From ZC4RG25 sp023428365 (GTDB lineage: Bacteria; Pseudomonadota; Alphaproteobacteria; Rhizobiales; Hyphomicrobiaceae), in contig JBNOAI010000005.1 of NCBI GenBank assembly GCA_050283925.1, positions 186,001 through 250,000 of the forward strand: DNA of 64,000 nucleotides, in the 5' to 3' direction. The notes under the pieces were generated by a model. It made no database searches. It had not been told where the DNA came from and saw only the letters and a program-made list of their open reading frames with translations. Positions 1 through 8,432 of this stretch are shown here, in pieces. A program made the position numbers and the translations under genes. Numbering within the stretch: position 1 is the first letter of the stretch; each line of letters opens with the position of its first letter.

Positions 1-2
1 CC

Positions 3-383
3 TACACCAACGAGAATGCTGCTCACCTGACCGCTAACGGACTGGAAGCATCGTCCGTGAACCTTCGGCTGGCTTTTCTTCTCGGCGCAGGCGGTGCCAC
101 ACGTCTCCTGACCGCGGCGCAAGATACGCCGTTATCTCAGCTTCTGGCTGCGGAAGCGCTGGCCGCCAATCCGTTCATGGGATCGATGACGGCTGCCGAT
201 CTCGTCAAGCGCGCTCGATACGATATGAGCGACGATGCCCGCGTCGCAGGCTTGCTGCCGTCGCGTCCGAGCAAGCCAGCGATCCAAATCCGCTGCAAAA
301 TCGGGCTGGCGAGCTGCCGGCGTTGGGTTGCCCTGCAGCAGAAGAAGCTTGCCCGCGGTCAGCAGCAAGCTTCTTCTCGCTAA
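3..383 (+). CDS. C-terminal fragment of a probable lytic-transglycosylase-like protein
   Basis: The reading frame is open from the window edge to a TAA at 381-383, so the gene begins outside the window. The visible 126 residues contain an LAFLLGAGGA stretch, then an A/L-rich region and an 'ANPFMG..TAADLV' segment. That layout resembles the tail of the transglycosylase (SLT-like) proteins of rhizobia, whose C-terminal half has an 'LAHFLGAGGA' signature followed by an 'AAN' motif. The last 30 residues are Q/K/R-rich low complexity. No catalytic glutamate can be checked because the N-terminal part is missing. The call rests on a remembered family pattern, so it is tentative. Confidence 0.5.
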   Translation, partial: YTNENAAHLTANGLEASSVNLRLAFLLGAGGATRLLTAAQDTPLSQLLAAEALAANPFMGSMTAADLVKRARYDMSDDARVAGLLPSRPSKPAIQIRCKIGLASCRRWVALQQKKLARGQQQASSR

Positions 384-418
384 CCGCACGGCTTGCGAAT
401 TCGCCCATCGAAAGTTGC

Positions 419-1276
419 CTACTTCGCATTCTCTGTGCTGATCGTCCGCACCACGCTCGACGTCGGCCGGCCGGAACCAACCGCCGGCCCTTTAATCTCA
501 GCCTTGGCGACCTCATCCCAGGCGGGTAGCGTCTGCGCCTTGTCCTTCGCCTTCAAGTGGACGACCTTGTAGCCCTTGGTGTTGAGTTCCTTGAGCAGCA
601 TCTCCATGGCCTTCGCCGTCGACTGCTGGAAATCGTGCATCAGGATGATGCCCTTGCCCGTCCTGTCGAGCTTGCTCATGACGGTTTTCACGACCGTCTC
701 GGGATTGCGCGCCTTGAAGTCGAAGCTGTCGACGTCATGCGAGAAAATCGCGATGTTGCGTTTGCCGAGATATTCGATCTGAGCCTTCGGATCCTGCAGG
801 AACGGGAAGCGGAAGAACGGAGCCGGGTCGCTGCCCAGCGCCAGCTTGACCGCGCTCAACCCCTTCTCGATCTCCTCTTCCGCCTTCTTCGGATTTGCGC
901 GCCGCAGGTTGGCATGTGACCAGGTGTGGCTGCCGATCGTATGACCGCGCTGTGCGATGTCCTTCAGGATATCCGGATGCCAGATGGCGTGCTTGCCGAT
1001 GATGAAGAATGTTCCCTTCGTGCAATGATGGTCGAGCGCATCGAGCACCATCCTGGTATTTTTGGGCCAGGGCCCATCATCGAACGTCAAGACCACTTCC
1101 TTGGCCTGAAGGAAGTCATGGATTTTGTACTGCTCAAATCCGAAGGCAGGACCGTCGGTGGTGTCGATCTCGACCGTCCGCGCTACGCCGATCGCATCCG
1201 TGTTGCCCGGACAGGCCGCAAACGCCGAAGTCCCCGCGAGCGCAATGCCCAGCGCAAACAATGTTGCCAATCGCAT
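419..1276 (-). CDS. Secreted polysaccharide deacetylase (NodB homology domain)
   Basis: A 285-residue carbohydrate esterase family 4 protein. After an N-terminal signal peptide (about residues 1-20, MRLATLFALG start, AFA-A cleavage) the NodB domain shows motif 1 TFDDG (64-68, with D66 as catalytic base and D67 as metal ligand), motif 2 with two metal-binding histidines in GSHTWSH (H117, H121), FRFPF (155-159), DVDSFD (181-186) and LMHD (212-215). It is therefore expected to remove acetyl groups from an N-acetylated sugar polymer in the periplasm; the substrate cannot be read from sequence. I chose the ATG at 1276 because GGGGA lies about 8 bases before it and the signal peptide follows directly; an in-frame start at 1306 would add ten polar residues before the signal. 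Confidence 0.88.
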   Translation of the reverse strand: MRLATLFALGIALAGTSAFAACPGNTDAIGVARTVEIDTTDGPAFGFEQYKIHDFLQAKEVVLTFDDGPWPKNTRMVLDALDHHCTKGTFFIIGKHAIWHPDILKDIAQRGHTIGSHTWSHANLRRANPKKAEEEIEKGLSAVKLALGSDPAPFFRFPFLQDPKAQIEYLGKRNIAIFSHDVDSFDFKARNPETVVKTVMSKLDRTGKGIILMHDFQQSTAKAMEMLLKELNTKGYKVVHLKAKDKAQTLPAWDEVAKAEIKGPAVGSGRPTSSVVRTISTENAK

Positions 1277-1460
1277 TTGAGAGTTCCCCCATCGGCTTGA
1301 GCCCATCGTCGGCTATGCGGCCGGTATTTGCGCGCTGAGTATAAGCGCGCTCGCATGGAACTGGCGAGCGCACGGCCGCATCAAACCCTGGAAAACGTTG
1401 CTGCCGGTCGCGCGGAATGTCTTACTGCGCGTAACAACAGATAAATTCAGGGAGCGAACC

Positions 1461-2342
1461 ATGACCACCACGGTGGGTTTCATCGGATTGGGGCTGATGG
1501 GCGATGGTTTCGTCAGCCGTCTGCAAGCGCAGGGATATTCCGTCGTCGGCTACGATATCTCCGCCGACAGGGTGGCCGCGGCCGCCACGAAAGGCGTCAA
1601 TCCGGCTGCCTCGCCCGCTGCTGTCGCAGATGCTGCCGACGTCGTCCTGGCCTGTGTGACATCGACTGCCGCTTTGGAACAGGTGGTCGAGGGTGTGGAC
1701 GGCGTGCTGTCGGCGAACACCATCGAGGGCAAGGTGTTCGTCGATCACTCGACAACCGAGATCGAGACGACGCGTCGGTTGGGCAAACGTGCGAGCGAAC
1801 GCGGTATGAGCTTCGTCGATGCGCCGGTATCGGGTGGTCCGGGTGCCGCTCTGAACGGGACGCTCGCGATCATGGCTGGCGGCGATGACGCAGCCATCGC
1901 GCGGATCCAGCCGATCATGGACAAGCTCGGACGCTTTACGCACATGGGAGCAACGGGCGCGGGGCAGGCGACCAAGCTCGTCAATCAGACGCTGGTTCTC
2001 ACCAACTACTGCGTGATTGCAGAGGCACTGCGCCTTGCTGAAACCTACGGCATCGACGCAAGCCGCATTCCGCAGGCGCTATCGGGCGGATATGCCGGAT
2101 CAAATCTGCTGCCCGTGATGATGGCGCGCATGATCGCCCGCGACTGGACGCCGACCGGCTACGCGCGGCAAGTGCTGAAGGATCTCGAGATGCTGAACGA
2201 GGCGGCGAGGGGTCGCCATCTGGCCATGCCGATGGCGACCCAGGCGCTGACGATGTTCCGTATGCTCGTCGCCCAGGGCAACAGCGAACTCGACGGCGCA
2301 GCTGTTCTGGAGATGTTCCCGCCCGGCGATCCTCCAGCCTGA
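1461..2342 (+). CDS. NAD(P)-dependent beta-hydroxyacid dehydrogenase (3-hydroxyisobutyrate dehydrogenase family)
   Basis: 293 residues. The N-terminal Rossmann fold carries the GFIGLGLMG dinucleotide loop (residues 6-14). The substrate-binding DAPVSGG motif is at 120-126 and the catalytic lysine of this family is K172 in GQATKLVNQ. Length and motif spacing match the family, which oxidises 3-hydroxyisobutyrate, tartronate semialdehyde-type or related beta-hydroxyacids; the exact substrate is not decidable. The ATG at 1461 is preceded by GGAG at 1451. The gene stands alone and converges on the zeta-subunit gene with a 20-base gap. Confidence 0.88.
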   Translation: MTTTVGFIGLGLMGDGFVSRLQAQGYSVVGYDISADRVAAAATKGVNPAASPAAVADAADVVLACVTSTAALEQVVEGVDGVLSANTIEGKVFVDHSTTEIETTRRLGKRASERGMSFVDAPVSGGPGAALNGTLAIMAGGDDAAIARIQPIMDKLGRFTHMGATGAGQATKLVNQTLVLTNYCVIAEALRLAETYGIDASRIPQALSGGYAGSNLLPVMMARMIARDWTPTGYARQVLKDLEMLNEAARGRHLAMPMATQALTMFRMLVAQGNSELDGAAVLEMFPPGDPPA

Positions 2343-2362
2343 GGCCGGAGCCGGACTGGGGA

Positions 2363-2692
2363 TCAACCCTTGGGAGCGCCTTCAATGTCCTGCACGGCTT
2401 TGGCGAGGAAGCCGTCCATGGTCGAGCGGATCTCCTGATCCGAGATAGAAACGCCTTTAGCAGCGAAGTCATCGTGAAGCTTTTTCAAGACATCCTCGTC
2501 TCCCTTCTGCGCCAAATCCGCCTTTCGGACAGCTTTAACGTAGTCGTCGACGTCGCTACCCGTGATCCCAAGCTTCGCAGCGGCCCATTCACCAAGCATT
2601 TTATTGCGACGCGACTCTGCCTTGAACTTCAAATCCTGGTCATGAGCAAATTTCTTCTCGAATCCTTTTTGGCGTTCATCAAACGTCGTCAT
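2363..2692 (-). CDS. DUF1476 protein, F1-ATPase zeta inhibitor subunit
   Basis: 109 residues, mostly charged and predicted helical, starting MTTFDERQKGFEKKFAHDQD. This N-terminus and the full length match DUF1476, the alphaproteobacterial zeta subunit described in Paracoccus denitrificans as an inhibitor of F1-ATPase hydrolysis. The basic/acidic N-terminal 20 residues are the inhibitory part in the characterised homologue. No transmembrane segment or signal is present, consistent with a cytoplasmic partner of F1. The start is supported by GGAGAG six bases upstream. It is divergent from purC across a 343-base gap. Confidence 0.88.
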   Translation of the reverse strand: MTTFDERQKGFEKKFAHDQDLKFKAESRRNKMLGEWAAAKLGITGSDVDDYVKAVRKADLAQKGDEDVLKKLHDDFAAKGVSISDQEIRSTMDGFLAKAVQDIEGAPKG

Positions 2693-3035
2693 TCAATACT
2701 CTCCAGTAATCTGCGTTTCTGTTACTTCCAGATGCCACAATCGGCGAAAACTGCTGGTCGATAGGGTGTAAGGTTACCGAGCCATAGACTGTGCCGCCTG
2801 CCGGATCAACGGTTGCCGCGTCGTATTAGCCACGCGGCAACCAGACCTGCTGATGAGATTGTTTCTCCCCACGCGTTCGGCTAGTGTCCGGCCCAAGATC
2901 TTTCATCGGCGGCAGGCCCCTTTTGCCACGCCGTGCCGAGGTGTCGGCACGCTGCACTAATGGACAGTCCCGCCCCCGATTGGGATGCACGATCTCCCAA
3001 GAACAACGCTCGACCGAGTCAGAGGTTTAACGCAA
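2693..3035. other. Gene-free divergent region with two perfect inverted repeats
   Basis: No coding region is supported. The stretch must hold the promoters of the zeta-subunit gene (minus) and purC (plus). Two perfect inverted repeats stand out: an 11-base pair of arms at 2811-2821 and 2832-2842 with a 10-base loop, and an 8-base pair at 2932-2939 and 2944-2951 with a 4-base loop. Neither is followed by a T-run on either strand, so they do not look like ordinary intrinsic terminators. Confidence 0.6.
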
Positions 3036-3824
3036 ATGAACAGGCGCCGTCGCATTTATGAGGGCAAGGCCAAGGTTCTTTACGAGGGTCCGGAGCCCGG
3101 GACGCTCATTCAACACTTCAAAGACGACGCCACAGCCTTCAACAACAAGAAGCATGCTCTCATCGAGGGCAAGGGCGTCCTGAACAACCGTATCTCCGAG
3201 TACATCTTCGTAAAACTCGGCGAGATCGGCGTTCCGACCCATTTCATGCGCCGACTCAACATGCGCGAGCAACTGATCCGCGAAGTCGAGATCATTCCGC
3301 TCGAAGTGGTTGTGCGCAACGTTGCCGCAGGATCGCTGGCGACCCGCCTCGGCATGGAGGAGGGCACTCCGCTGCCGCGCTCCATCGTCGAGTTCTACTA
3401 TAAGGCCGACAATCTCAACGATCCGCTGGTCTCCGAAGAGCACATCACCGCATTCGGATGGGCCAGCCCGCATGAGATCGACGAGATCATGCAGCTTGCG
3501 CTGCGCATCAACGACTTCCTCGTCGGCCTGTTCCTCGGCATCGGCATCCGCCTGGTCGACTTCAAGGTGGAATTCGGCCGTCTGTGGGAGAACGAGCAGA
3601 TGCGCATCATTCTGGCTGATGAGATCAGCCCGGACTGCTGCCGTCTGTGGGACAGCCAGACCTCCGACAAGCTGGACAAGGACCGCTTCCGCCGCGATCT
3701 CGGCGGACTGCTGGAAGCCTATCAGGAAGTCGCGCGGCGCCTGGGCGTGCTGACCGAGAACCGTCCGCAGAAGGGTGTGGGTCCGGTGCTGGTCGCGTCC
3801 AACCCGCAAGCAAAGCCGCACTGA
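3036..3824 (+). CDS. purC: Phosphoribosylaminoimidazole-succinocarboxamide synthase (SAICAR synthetase)
   Basis: 262 residues. It joins CAIR and aspartate with ATP to form SAICAR in de novo purine synthesis. The sequence shows the N-terminal RIYEGKAKVLYEG nucleotide-binding segment, the EVVVRNVAAGS segment and the family signature LVDFKVEFG, in the normal order and at normal length. The ATG at 3036 follows AGAGG at 3021-3025; an upstream in-frame start at 2985 would add 17 residues not seen in the family. It is the first gene of the pur cluster but is separated from purS by a strong intrinsic terminator. Confidence 0.96.
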   Translation: MNRRRRIYEGKAKVLYEGPEPGTLIQHFKDDATAFNNKKHALIEGKGVLNNRISEYIFVKLGEIGVPTHFMRRLNMREQLIREVEIIPLEVVVRNVAAGSLATRLGMEEGTPLPRSIVEFYYKADNLNDPLVSEEHITAFGWASPHEIDEIMQLALRINDFLVGLFLGIGIRLVDFKVEFGRLWENEQMRIILADEISPDCCRLWDSQTSDKLDKDRFRRDLGGLLEAYQEVARRLGVLTENRPQKGVGPVLVASNPQAKPH

Positions 3825-3831
3825 GAAGTTC

Positions 3832-3866
3832 CCGGCCGCGTCATCGTCTGACGCGGCCGGTTTCTG
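3832..3866 (+). terminator. Intrinsic terminator between purC and purS
   Basis: A perfect 12-base stem (CCGGCCGCGTCA at 3832-3843, TGACGCGGCCGG at 3849-3860) with a 5-base loop is followed by TTTCTG. It sits 8 bases after the purC stop codon. It should terminate most purC transcripts, making purC expression partly independent of purSQ. Confidence 0.8.
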
Positions 3867-3963
3867 TGCGCCATCTGCGCGCTCCCCGGCAAACGGGGTT
3901 GCGAAAGCCCAAGCGGCCGCGCTATCGCCTTTGCGGACGGCCGCACGGAAGGATATTGCGCCA

Positions 3964-4206
3964 ATGAAGGCACGCATCACGATCACGCTGAAGAGCGGTG
4001 TGCTCGATCCGCAGGGCAAAGCGGTGCAGAACGCGCTGGGTTCGCTGGGAATTACCGGCGTTGACTCCGTACGTCAGGGCAAGTTCATCGAAGTCGAGTT
4101 GCAGGCAGCCAACGAGGCAGCAGCGCGCGAAACGGTCGAGCGCATGTGCAAGGAATTGCTGGCCAATACCGTGATCGAAAACTACGCCTACGAGATCCAG
4201 TCTTGA
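3964..4206 (+). CDS. purS: Phosphoribosylformylglycinamidine synthase subunit PurS
   Basis: 80 residues, the usual PurS length. PurS is the small bridging subunit of the three-part PurS-PurQ-PurL FGAM synthase, which converts FGAR, glutamine and ATP to FGAM. The beta-alpha-beta-beta fold sequence is recognisable from MKARITITLKSGVLDPQGKA and VRQGKFIEVEL. The upstream in-frame extension (from 3775) overlaps the purC end in another frame, so the ATG at 3964 is preferred. It lies 34 bases before purQ, its functional partner. Confidence 0.94.
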   Translation: MKARITITLKSGVLDPQGKAVQNALGSLGITGVDSVRQGKFIEVELQAANEAAARETVERMCKELLANTVIENYAYEIQS

Positions 4207-4240
4207 TGGCACAGCCGCACCTCACACTGAGGAAAGCATC

Positions 4241-4933
4241 ATGAAGGCCTCTGTCGTCGTTTTTCCCGGCACCAATCGCGAACATGACATCGCCGATACG
4301 CTGAAAGCCGTCTCGGGTCATGCGGTGCAGATGGTGTGGCACGGCGATAGCGAGGTGCCTGCCTCTGATCTGATCGTCCTGCCCGGCGGCTTCTCTTACG
4401 GCGACTATCTGCGCTGCGGCGCCATGGCGGCACACTCGCCGATCATGCGCGATGTCGTGGCCAAGGCGAATGCGGGCACACCGGTGCTCGGCATCTGCAA
4501 CGGCTTCCAGATCCTGTGCGAAACCGGCCTTCTGCCCGGCGTGCTGATGCGCAACGCCTCGCTCAAATTCACCTGCAAGGATGTCTGGCTCAAGGTCGAG
4601 CAGCCGGACACGATGTACACGAACCTGTTTGCCAAGGGCGAGACTTTGCAAGTGATCGTGGCTCACGCCGAGGGCAACTACTTCGCCGACGAGGCGACGC
4701 TGGATCAGCTCGAGGGCGAGGGTCGCGTCGTGTTCCGCTACAGCGACCGCCACGGCAATGTCACGCCCGGAGCCAGCCCGAACGGCGCCCAGCGCAGCAT
4801 TGCAGGCATCTGCGACGCGCGGCGGCGCATCCTCGGAATGATGCCGCATCCCGAAAATGCGGTTGATCCGCTGCTGGGCATGACCGACGGGCGCAAGATG
4901 TTCGAGAGCATCGTCGCCAGTATGGTCGCCTGA
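4241..4933 (+). CDS. purQ: Phosphoribosylformylglycinamidine synthase subunit PurQ (glutamine amidotransferase)
   Basis: 230 residues, class I glutamine amidotransferase fold. The catalytic triad is visible: nucleophile C86 in LGICNGFQ, then H203 and E205 in MPHPE. The oxyanion region PGGFSYGDYLRCG (48-60) and HAEGNY (142-147) are typical of PurQ. It supplies ammonia from glutamine to PurL through the PurS bridge. The start ATG follows GAGGAAAG. In this genome purL does not follow directly: a proline-racemase-family gene lies between. Confidence 0.96.
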   Translation: MKASVVVFPGTNREHDIADTLKAVSGHAVQMVWHGDSEVPASDLIVLPGGFSYGDYLRCGAMAAHSPIMRDVVAKANAGTPVLGICNGFQILCETGLLPGVLMRNASLKFTCKDVWLKVEQPDTMYTNLFAKGETLQVIVAHAEGNYFADEATLDQLEGEGRVVFRYSDRHGNVTPGASPNGAQRSIAGICDARRRILGMMPHPENAVDPLLGMTDGRKMFESIVASMVA

Positions 4934-4959
4934 CCAATCCGTCCAGTTTGGGGAATACC

Positions 4960-6006
4960 ATGCTGACCAAGCGCGCGATTACCGTTGTTGGTTGCCACGC
5001 TGAAGGCGAGATAGGTGACGTCATCACTGGTGGCGTGCTGCCGCCAGCCGGCGCCACGATGCTCGACAAGAAGCTCACCATGGAGCGCGAGCACGATCAC
5101 ATTCGCCGCTTGCTGATCCAGGAGCCGCGCGGCTCGGTCGCCCGTCACGTCAATCTGCTGGTGCCCGCGGCACGGTCAGACGCGCAAGCAGGCGCCATCA
5201 TCATGGAGCCGACCGAATATCCGCCGATGTCCGGTTCCAATACCATGTGCATCACGACGGTGTTGCTGGAAACCGGCATCGTGCCGATGCAGGAACCTGA
5301 GACGCGGATGCGTCTCGACATGCCCGGCGGGCCTGTGGACGTGGTCGCGGAATGTCGTAGTGGCAAATGCGTCAGCGTCACCATCGCCAATGTCCCGGCG
5401 TTCGCCGCCAAGATCGATGCGCCGCTGGAAGTCGAAGGTGTCGGCACGATCAAGATCGATATTTCCTACGGCGGAATGTTCTACGCCATCGTCGATGCAC
5501 GCGCGCTCGGATTTTCCGTCGAGCCGCATGAAGCCCGCGATCTGGCCGTGCTGGGGGAGAAAGTCCGCGTCGCCGCGCGCGAGCAGCACCACGTCGTCCA
5601 CCCGGATTTCCCCGACATCCACGATGTCAGCATCGTTCAGTTCGCAATGCCCTTTCCGGGTCCGGACCAAGTGGTGCGGAATACGTGCATCGTATCTCCT
5701 GGCCGTTCCGATCGCAGCCCGACCGGCACCGGTACGTCGGCCCGCATGGCGGCGCTGCACGCGCGCGGATTGCTGAAAGTCGGGCAGGGGATCACCCACG
5801 AATCGATCATCGGATCGCGCTTCGAGGGCAAGATCATCGGCAAGACGACGCTGACCGATGGCACCGAGGCGGTTCAGACAACCATCAAGGGTCGCGCCTG
5901 GATCACCGGCGTGCACCAGTATTTCGTCGATCCGAGCGACCCATGGCCGGAAGGCTATGTGGTGGCCGATACCTGGGGTACGTCGGGCACGACAACCCAG
6001 AGCTAA
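4960..6006 (+). CDS. Proline racemase superfamily protein with Ser/Thr at the two catalytic positions
   Basis: 348 residues of the proline racemase / 4-hydroxyproline epimerase / trans-3-hydroxyproline dehydratase superfamily, recognised from GCHAEGEIGDVITGGV at 11-26 and the two catalytic loops. In true racemases both loops carry a cysteine. Here the first loop reads PPMSGSNTMC with S91 at the usual Cys position, and the second reads DRSPTGTGTSA with T255 at the usual Cys position. Thr at the second position is the known mark of trans-3-hydroxy-L-proline dehydratases, and Ser at the first occurs in some epimerases. A dehydratase is therefore more likely than a racemase, but the substrate is open. 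ATG 4960 has GGGGA at 4950-4954; it starts 26 bases after purQ and probably shares its transcript. Confidence 0.82.
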   Translation: MLTKRAITVVGCHAEGEIGDVITGGVLPPAGATMLDKKLTMEREHDHIRRLLIQEPRGSVARHVNLLVPAARSDAQAGAIIMEPTEYPPMSGSNTMCITTVLLETGIVPMQEPETRMRLDMPGGPVDVVAECRSGKCVSVTIANVPAFAAKIDAPLEVEGVGTIKIDISYGGMFYAIVDARALGFSVEPHEARDLAVLGEKVRVAAREQHHVVHPDFPDIHDVSIVQFAMPFPGPDQVVRNTCIVSPGRSDRSPTGTGTSARMAALHARGLLKVGQGITHESIIGSRFEGKIIGKTTLTDGTEAVQTTIKGRAWITGVHQYFVDPSDPWPEGYVVADTWGTSGTTTQS

Positions 6007-6008
6007 GT

Positions 6009-6051
6009 GCGGCTGGATTGTGGGGGCGCGATTCAGTCCCACGACAGCCGC
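6009..6051 (+). other. Two-part hairpin between the racemase-family gene and purL
   Basis: GCGGCTG (6009-6015) pairs with CAGCCGC (6045-6051), and inside it GTGGG pairs with CCCAC, giving an interrupted stem just after the stop codon at 6006. There is no T-run after it, so termination would be weak; it may instead mark an mRNA processing or stability boundary ahead of purL. Confidence 0.4.
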
Positions 6052-6101
6052 GCCTTCGATCGTTATAAGCTTTCGCATCTGCAAATCCGAGCCAGCCGGA
6101 C

Positions 6102-8315
6102 ATGAACGCCAACGCGAAATCCCCGATCACGCCTGAGCTTGTCGCCGAGCACGGCCTGAAACCTGACGAGTACGAGCGGCTCCTGGAAATCCTGGGGCGC
6201 GAGCCCTCGCTGACCGAACTCGGCATCTTCTCGGTCATGTGGTCGGAGCACTGCTCCTACAAGTCGTCTCGCTTCTGGTTGAAGACGCTGCCGACGTCTG
6301 GTCCGCAAGTGATTCAGGGACCGGGCGAGAACGCCGGCGTGGTGGATCTCGGCGACGGCTATTGCGCCGTCTTCAAGATGGAGAGCCACAACCATCCGAG
6401 TTACATCGAGCCATATCAAGGTGCCGCGACGGGTGTCGGCGGCATCATGCGCGACGTGTTCACGATGGGCGCGCGACCGGTCGCCAATCTGAACGCGTTG
6501 CGGTTCGGCGATCCCTCGCACCCCAAGACCCGGCATCTGGTGTCCGGCGTGGTGTCAGGCATCGGTGGCTACGGCAACAGCGTCGGCGTGCCGACCGTCG
6601 GCGGCGAGACCAACTTCGATGCCGGTTACAACGGCAATATTCTCGTCAACGCCATGTGCGTCGGGCTCGCGCGCTCGGATCGGATTTTCTATTCGGCAGC
6701 CAAAGGCGTTGGATTGCCGGTGGTGTACGTCGGTTCGAAGACCGGACGTGACGGCATTCACGGCGCAACGATGGCGTCAGCGGAATTCGACGACAAGTCG
6801 GAGGAAAAGCGTCCCACCGTCCAGGTCGGCGACCCATTCACTGAAAAGCTGCTCATCGAGGCCTGCCTCGAGCTGATGGCTCAGGACGTCATCATCGCCA
6901 TTCAGGACATGGGTGCTGCCGGTCTGACCTCATCGACTTCCGAAATGGCCGACAAGGGTGGCGTCGGTATCGAGCTCAATCTCGACGACGTTCCGCAGCG
7001 CGAGGCCAACATGACGGCCTACGAGATGATGCTGTCGGAAAGCCAGGAGCGCATGCTCATGGTGCTGAAGCCGGGCTCGGAACCGCAGGCCAAAGCCATC
7101 TTCCGTAAATGGGGGCTCGATTTCGCCGTTATCGGCCATACAACCGATACCGGTCGCATGATCGTGACGCACAAGGGCAATGTCGAAGCCGACCTTCCGG
7201 TCGATAAGCTCGCAAATTCTGCTCCGCTCTATGAGCGCCCTTGGGTTCCGACACAGGTGCCGGGCAAGCTGCTGCCGGAATGGGTTCCGGCTCCGAATGG
7301 GCTGCTCGGTGCGCTCGAAACGATGATGGGCCATCCGGCGCTTTGCTCACGACGTTGGATCTGGGAGCAGTACGACAACATGGTGCGCGGTCATACCGTG
7401 CAGCGTCCGGGCGGCGACGCGGCGATCGTGCGCATTCCCGGCACCAGCAAAGGCATCGCTGCGGTGTGTGATGTGACGCCACGCTATGTCGCCGCTGACC
7501 CGGAGATGGGGACCAAGCAGGCGGTCGTCGAAACATGGCGCAACCTGACAGCCGTCGGCGCCGATCCACTCGCCATCACCGACAACATGAACTTCGGCAA
7601 TCCGGAGCGTCCCGAAATCATGGGGCAGTTCGTTGGTTCCGTGAAAGGCATGGCGGAGGCCTGCAAGGCGCTCGACTATCCGGTCGTGTCAGGCAACGTT
7701 TCGCTCTACAATGAGACCAACGGCGTCGGCATTCCACCGACCCCTGCCATCGGCGGCGTTGGTGTCGTCCCCGATGTTTCCCGCACCGCGAACCTCGCGC
7801 TGAAGAAGGAGGGCAACCTTCTGATCCTCATTGGCCGCGAGCAGGGGCATCTCGGACAATCTCTCTATCAGCAGATCATGACGGGCAAGCTTGAAGGCGC
7901 TCCGCCTCCGGTCGATCTCGCAGATGAAATCAAGGCCGGGACGATGGTGCGAGCGCTGATCCGCGAGCAGGGCGTTCTCGCCGTGCATGATGTCAGCGAT
8001 GGTGGATTGCTGGTCGCAATCGCCGAGATGGCACTCGCTGGCGAACTTGGCGTCGAGCTGTTCCCCTACGAGGGTAAGCTGCCCGCGCACGCCGCATGGT
8101 TCGGGGAAGATCAAGGCCGCTACATTCTCGAGGTCGATCCGCTGCAGGCGGAAGCCGTGGCGGAACGCGCGCGCTTGCTCGGCGTGACCGCGCGGGTCGT
8201 CGGCCGTGTCGGTGGCGTGGAATTGAAGCTCAAGGGTGAAAGCGATTTGCCGCTGACCAAGCTTCGCCAGATCCACGAAGGCTGGTTGCCGGATTACATG
8301 GCCGGGACTGCGTAA
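6102..8315 (+). CDS. purL: Phosphoribosylformylglycinamidine synthase subunit PurL
   Basis: 737 residues, the length of small-type PurL. This is the ATP-dependent synthase subunit that makes FGAM using ammonia passed from PurQ. Visible family segments include MWSEHCSYKSSR (catalytic His region near residue 50), FKMESHNHPS (ATP/FGAR binding), the glycine-rich GVGGIMRDVFTMGARP, and in the second half NFGNPERPEIMGQ and VHDVSDGGLL. The two AIRS-like halves are both present and uninterrupted. It is the last pur gene; a perfect hairpin follows the stop. Confidence 0.97.
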   Translation: MNANAKSPITPELVAEHGLKPDEYERLLEILGREPSLTELGIFSVMWSEHCSYKSSRFWLKTLPTSGPQVIQGPGENAGVVDLGDGYCAVFKMESHNHPSYIEPYQGAATGVGGIMRDVFTMGARPVANLNALRFGDPSHPKTRHLVSGVVSGIGGYGNSVGVPTVGGETNFDAGYNGNILVNAMCVGLARSDRIFYSAAKGVGLPVVYVGSKTGRDGIHGATMASAEFDDKSEEKRPTVQVGDPFTEKLLIEACLELMAQDVIIAIQDMGAAGLTSSTSEMADKGGVGIELNLDDVPQREANMTAYEMMLSESQERMLMVLKPGSEPQAKAIFRKWGLDFAVIGHTTDTGRMIVTHKGNVEADLPVDKLANSAPLYERPWVPTQVPGKLLPEWVPAPNGLLGALETMMGHPALCSRRWIWEQYDNMVRGHTVQRPGGDAAIVRIPGTSKGIAAVCDVTPRYVAADPEMGTKQAVVETWRNLTAVGADPLAITDNMNFGNPERPEIMGQFVGSVKGMAEACKALDYPVVSGNVSLYNETNGVGIPPTPAIGGVGVVPDVSRTANLALKKEGNLLILIGREQGHLGQSLYQQIMTGKLEGAPPPVDLADEIKAGTMVRALIREQGVLAVHDVSDGGLLVAIAEMALAGELGVELFPYEGKLPAHAAWFGEDQGRYILEVDPLQAEAVAERARLLGVTARVVGRVGGVELKLKGESDLPLTKLRQIHEGWLPDYMAGTA

Positions 8316-8324
8316 ATTGCGGAT

Positions 8325-8363
8325 GATCTGTCCGTCGCGGGCCGCAGCCCAAACGGACAGATC
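8325..8363. terminator. Hairpin terminator after purL, convergent with the 8433-8831 gene
   Basis: Perfect 11-base arms GATCTGTCCGT (8325-8335) and ACGGACAGATC (8353-8363) with a GC-rich 17-base loop. It begins 9 bases after the purL stop and is followed by AATGTTTTCG on the plus strand; the minus-strand side is followed by a short AT stretch. It can serve both converging genes. The T-tracts are weak. Confidence 0.6.
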
Positions 8364-8432
8364 AATGTTTTCGCAGTGACCGCGAAGAAGGGGCCGCAGA
8401 TGCGGCGTCCTCCGCTCGCGCTTCTCATATCA

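Noticed and set aside
3027..4019. A 330-codon open frame on the minus strand
   Set aside because: It is antisense to purC, which is certain. The sequence shows no domain and is Asp/Leu/Gln-biased like other shadows.
5176..6084. A 302-codon open frame on the minus strand
   Set aside because: Antisense to the proline-racemase-family gene, with no recognisable motif and shadow-like composition.
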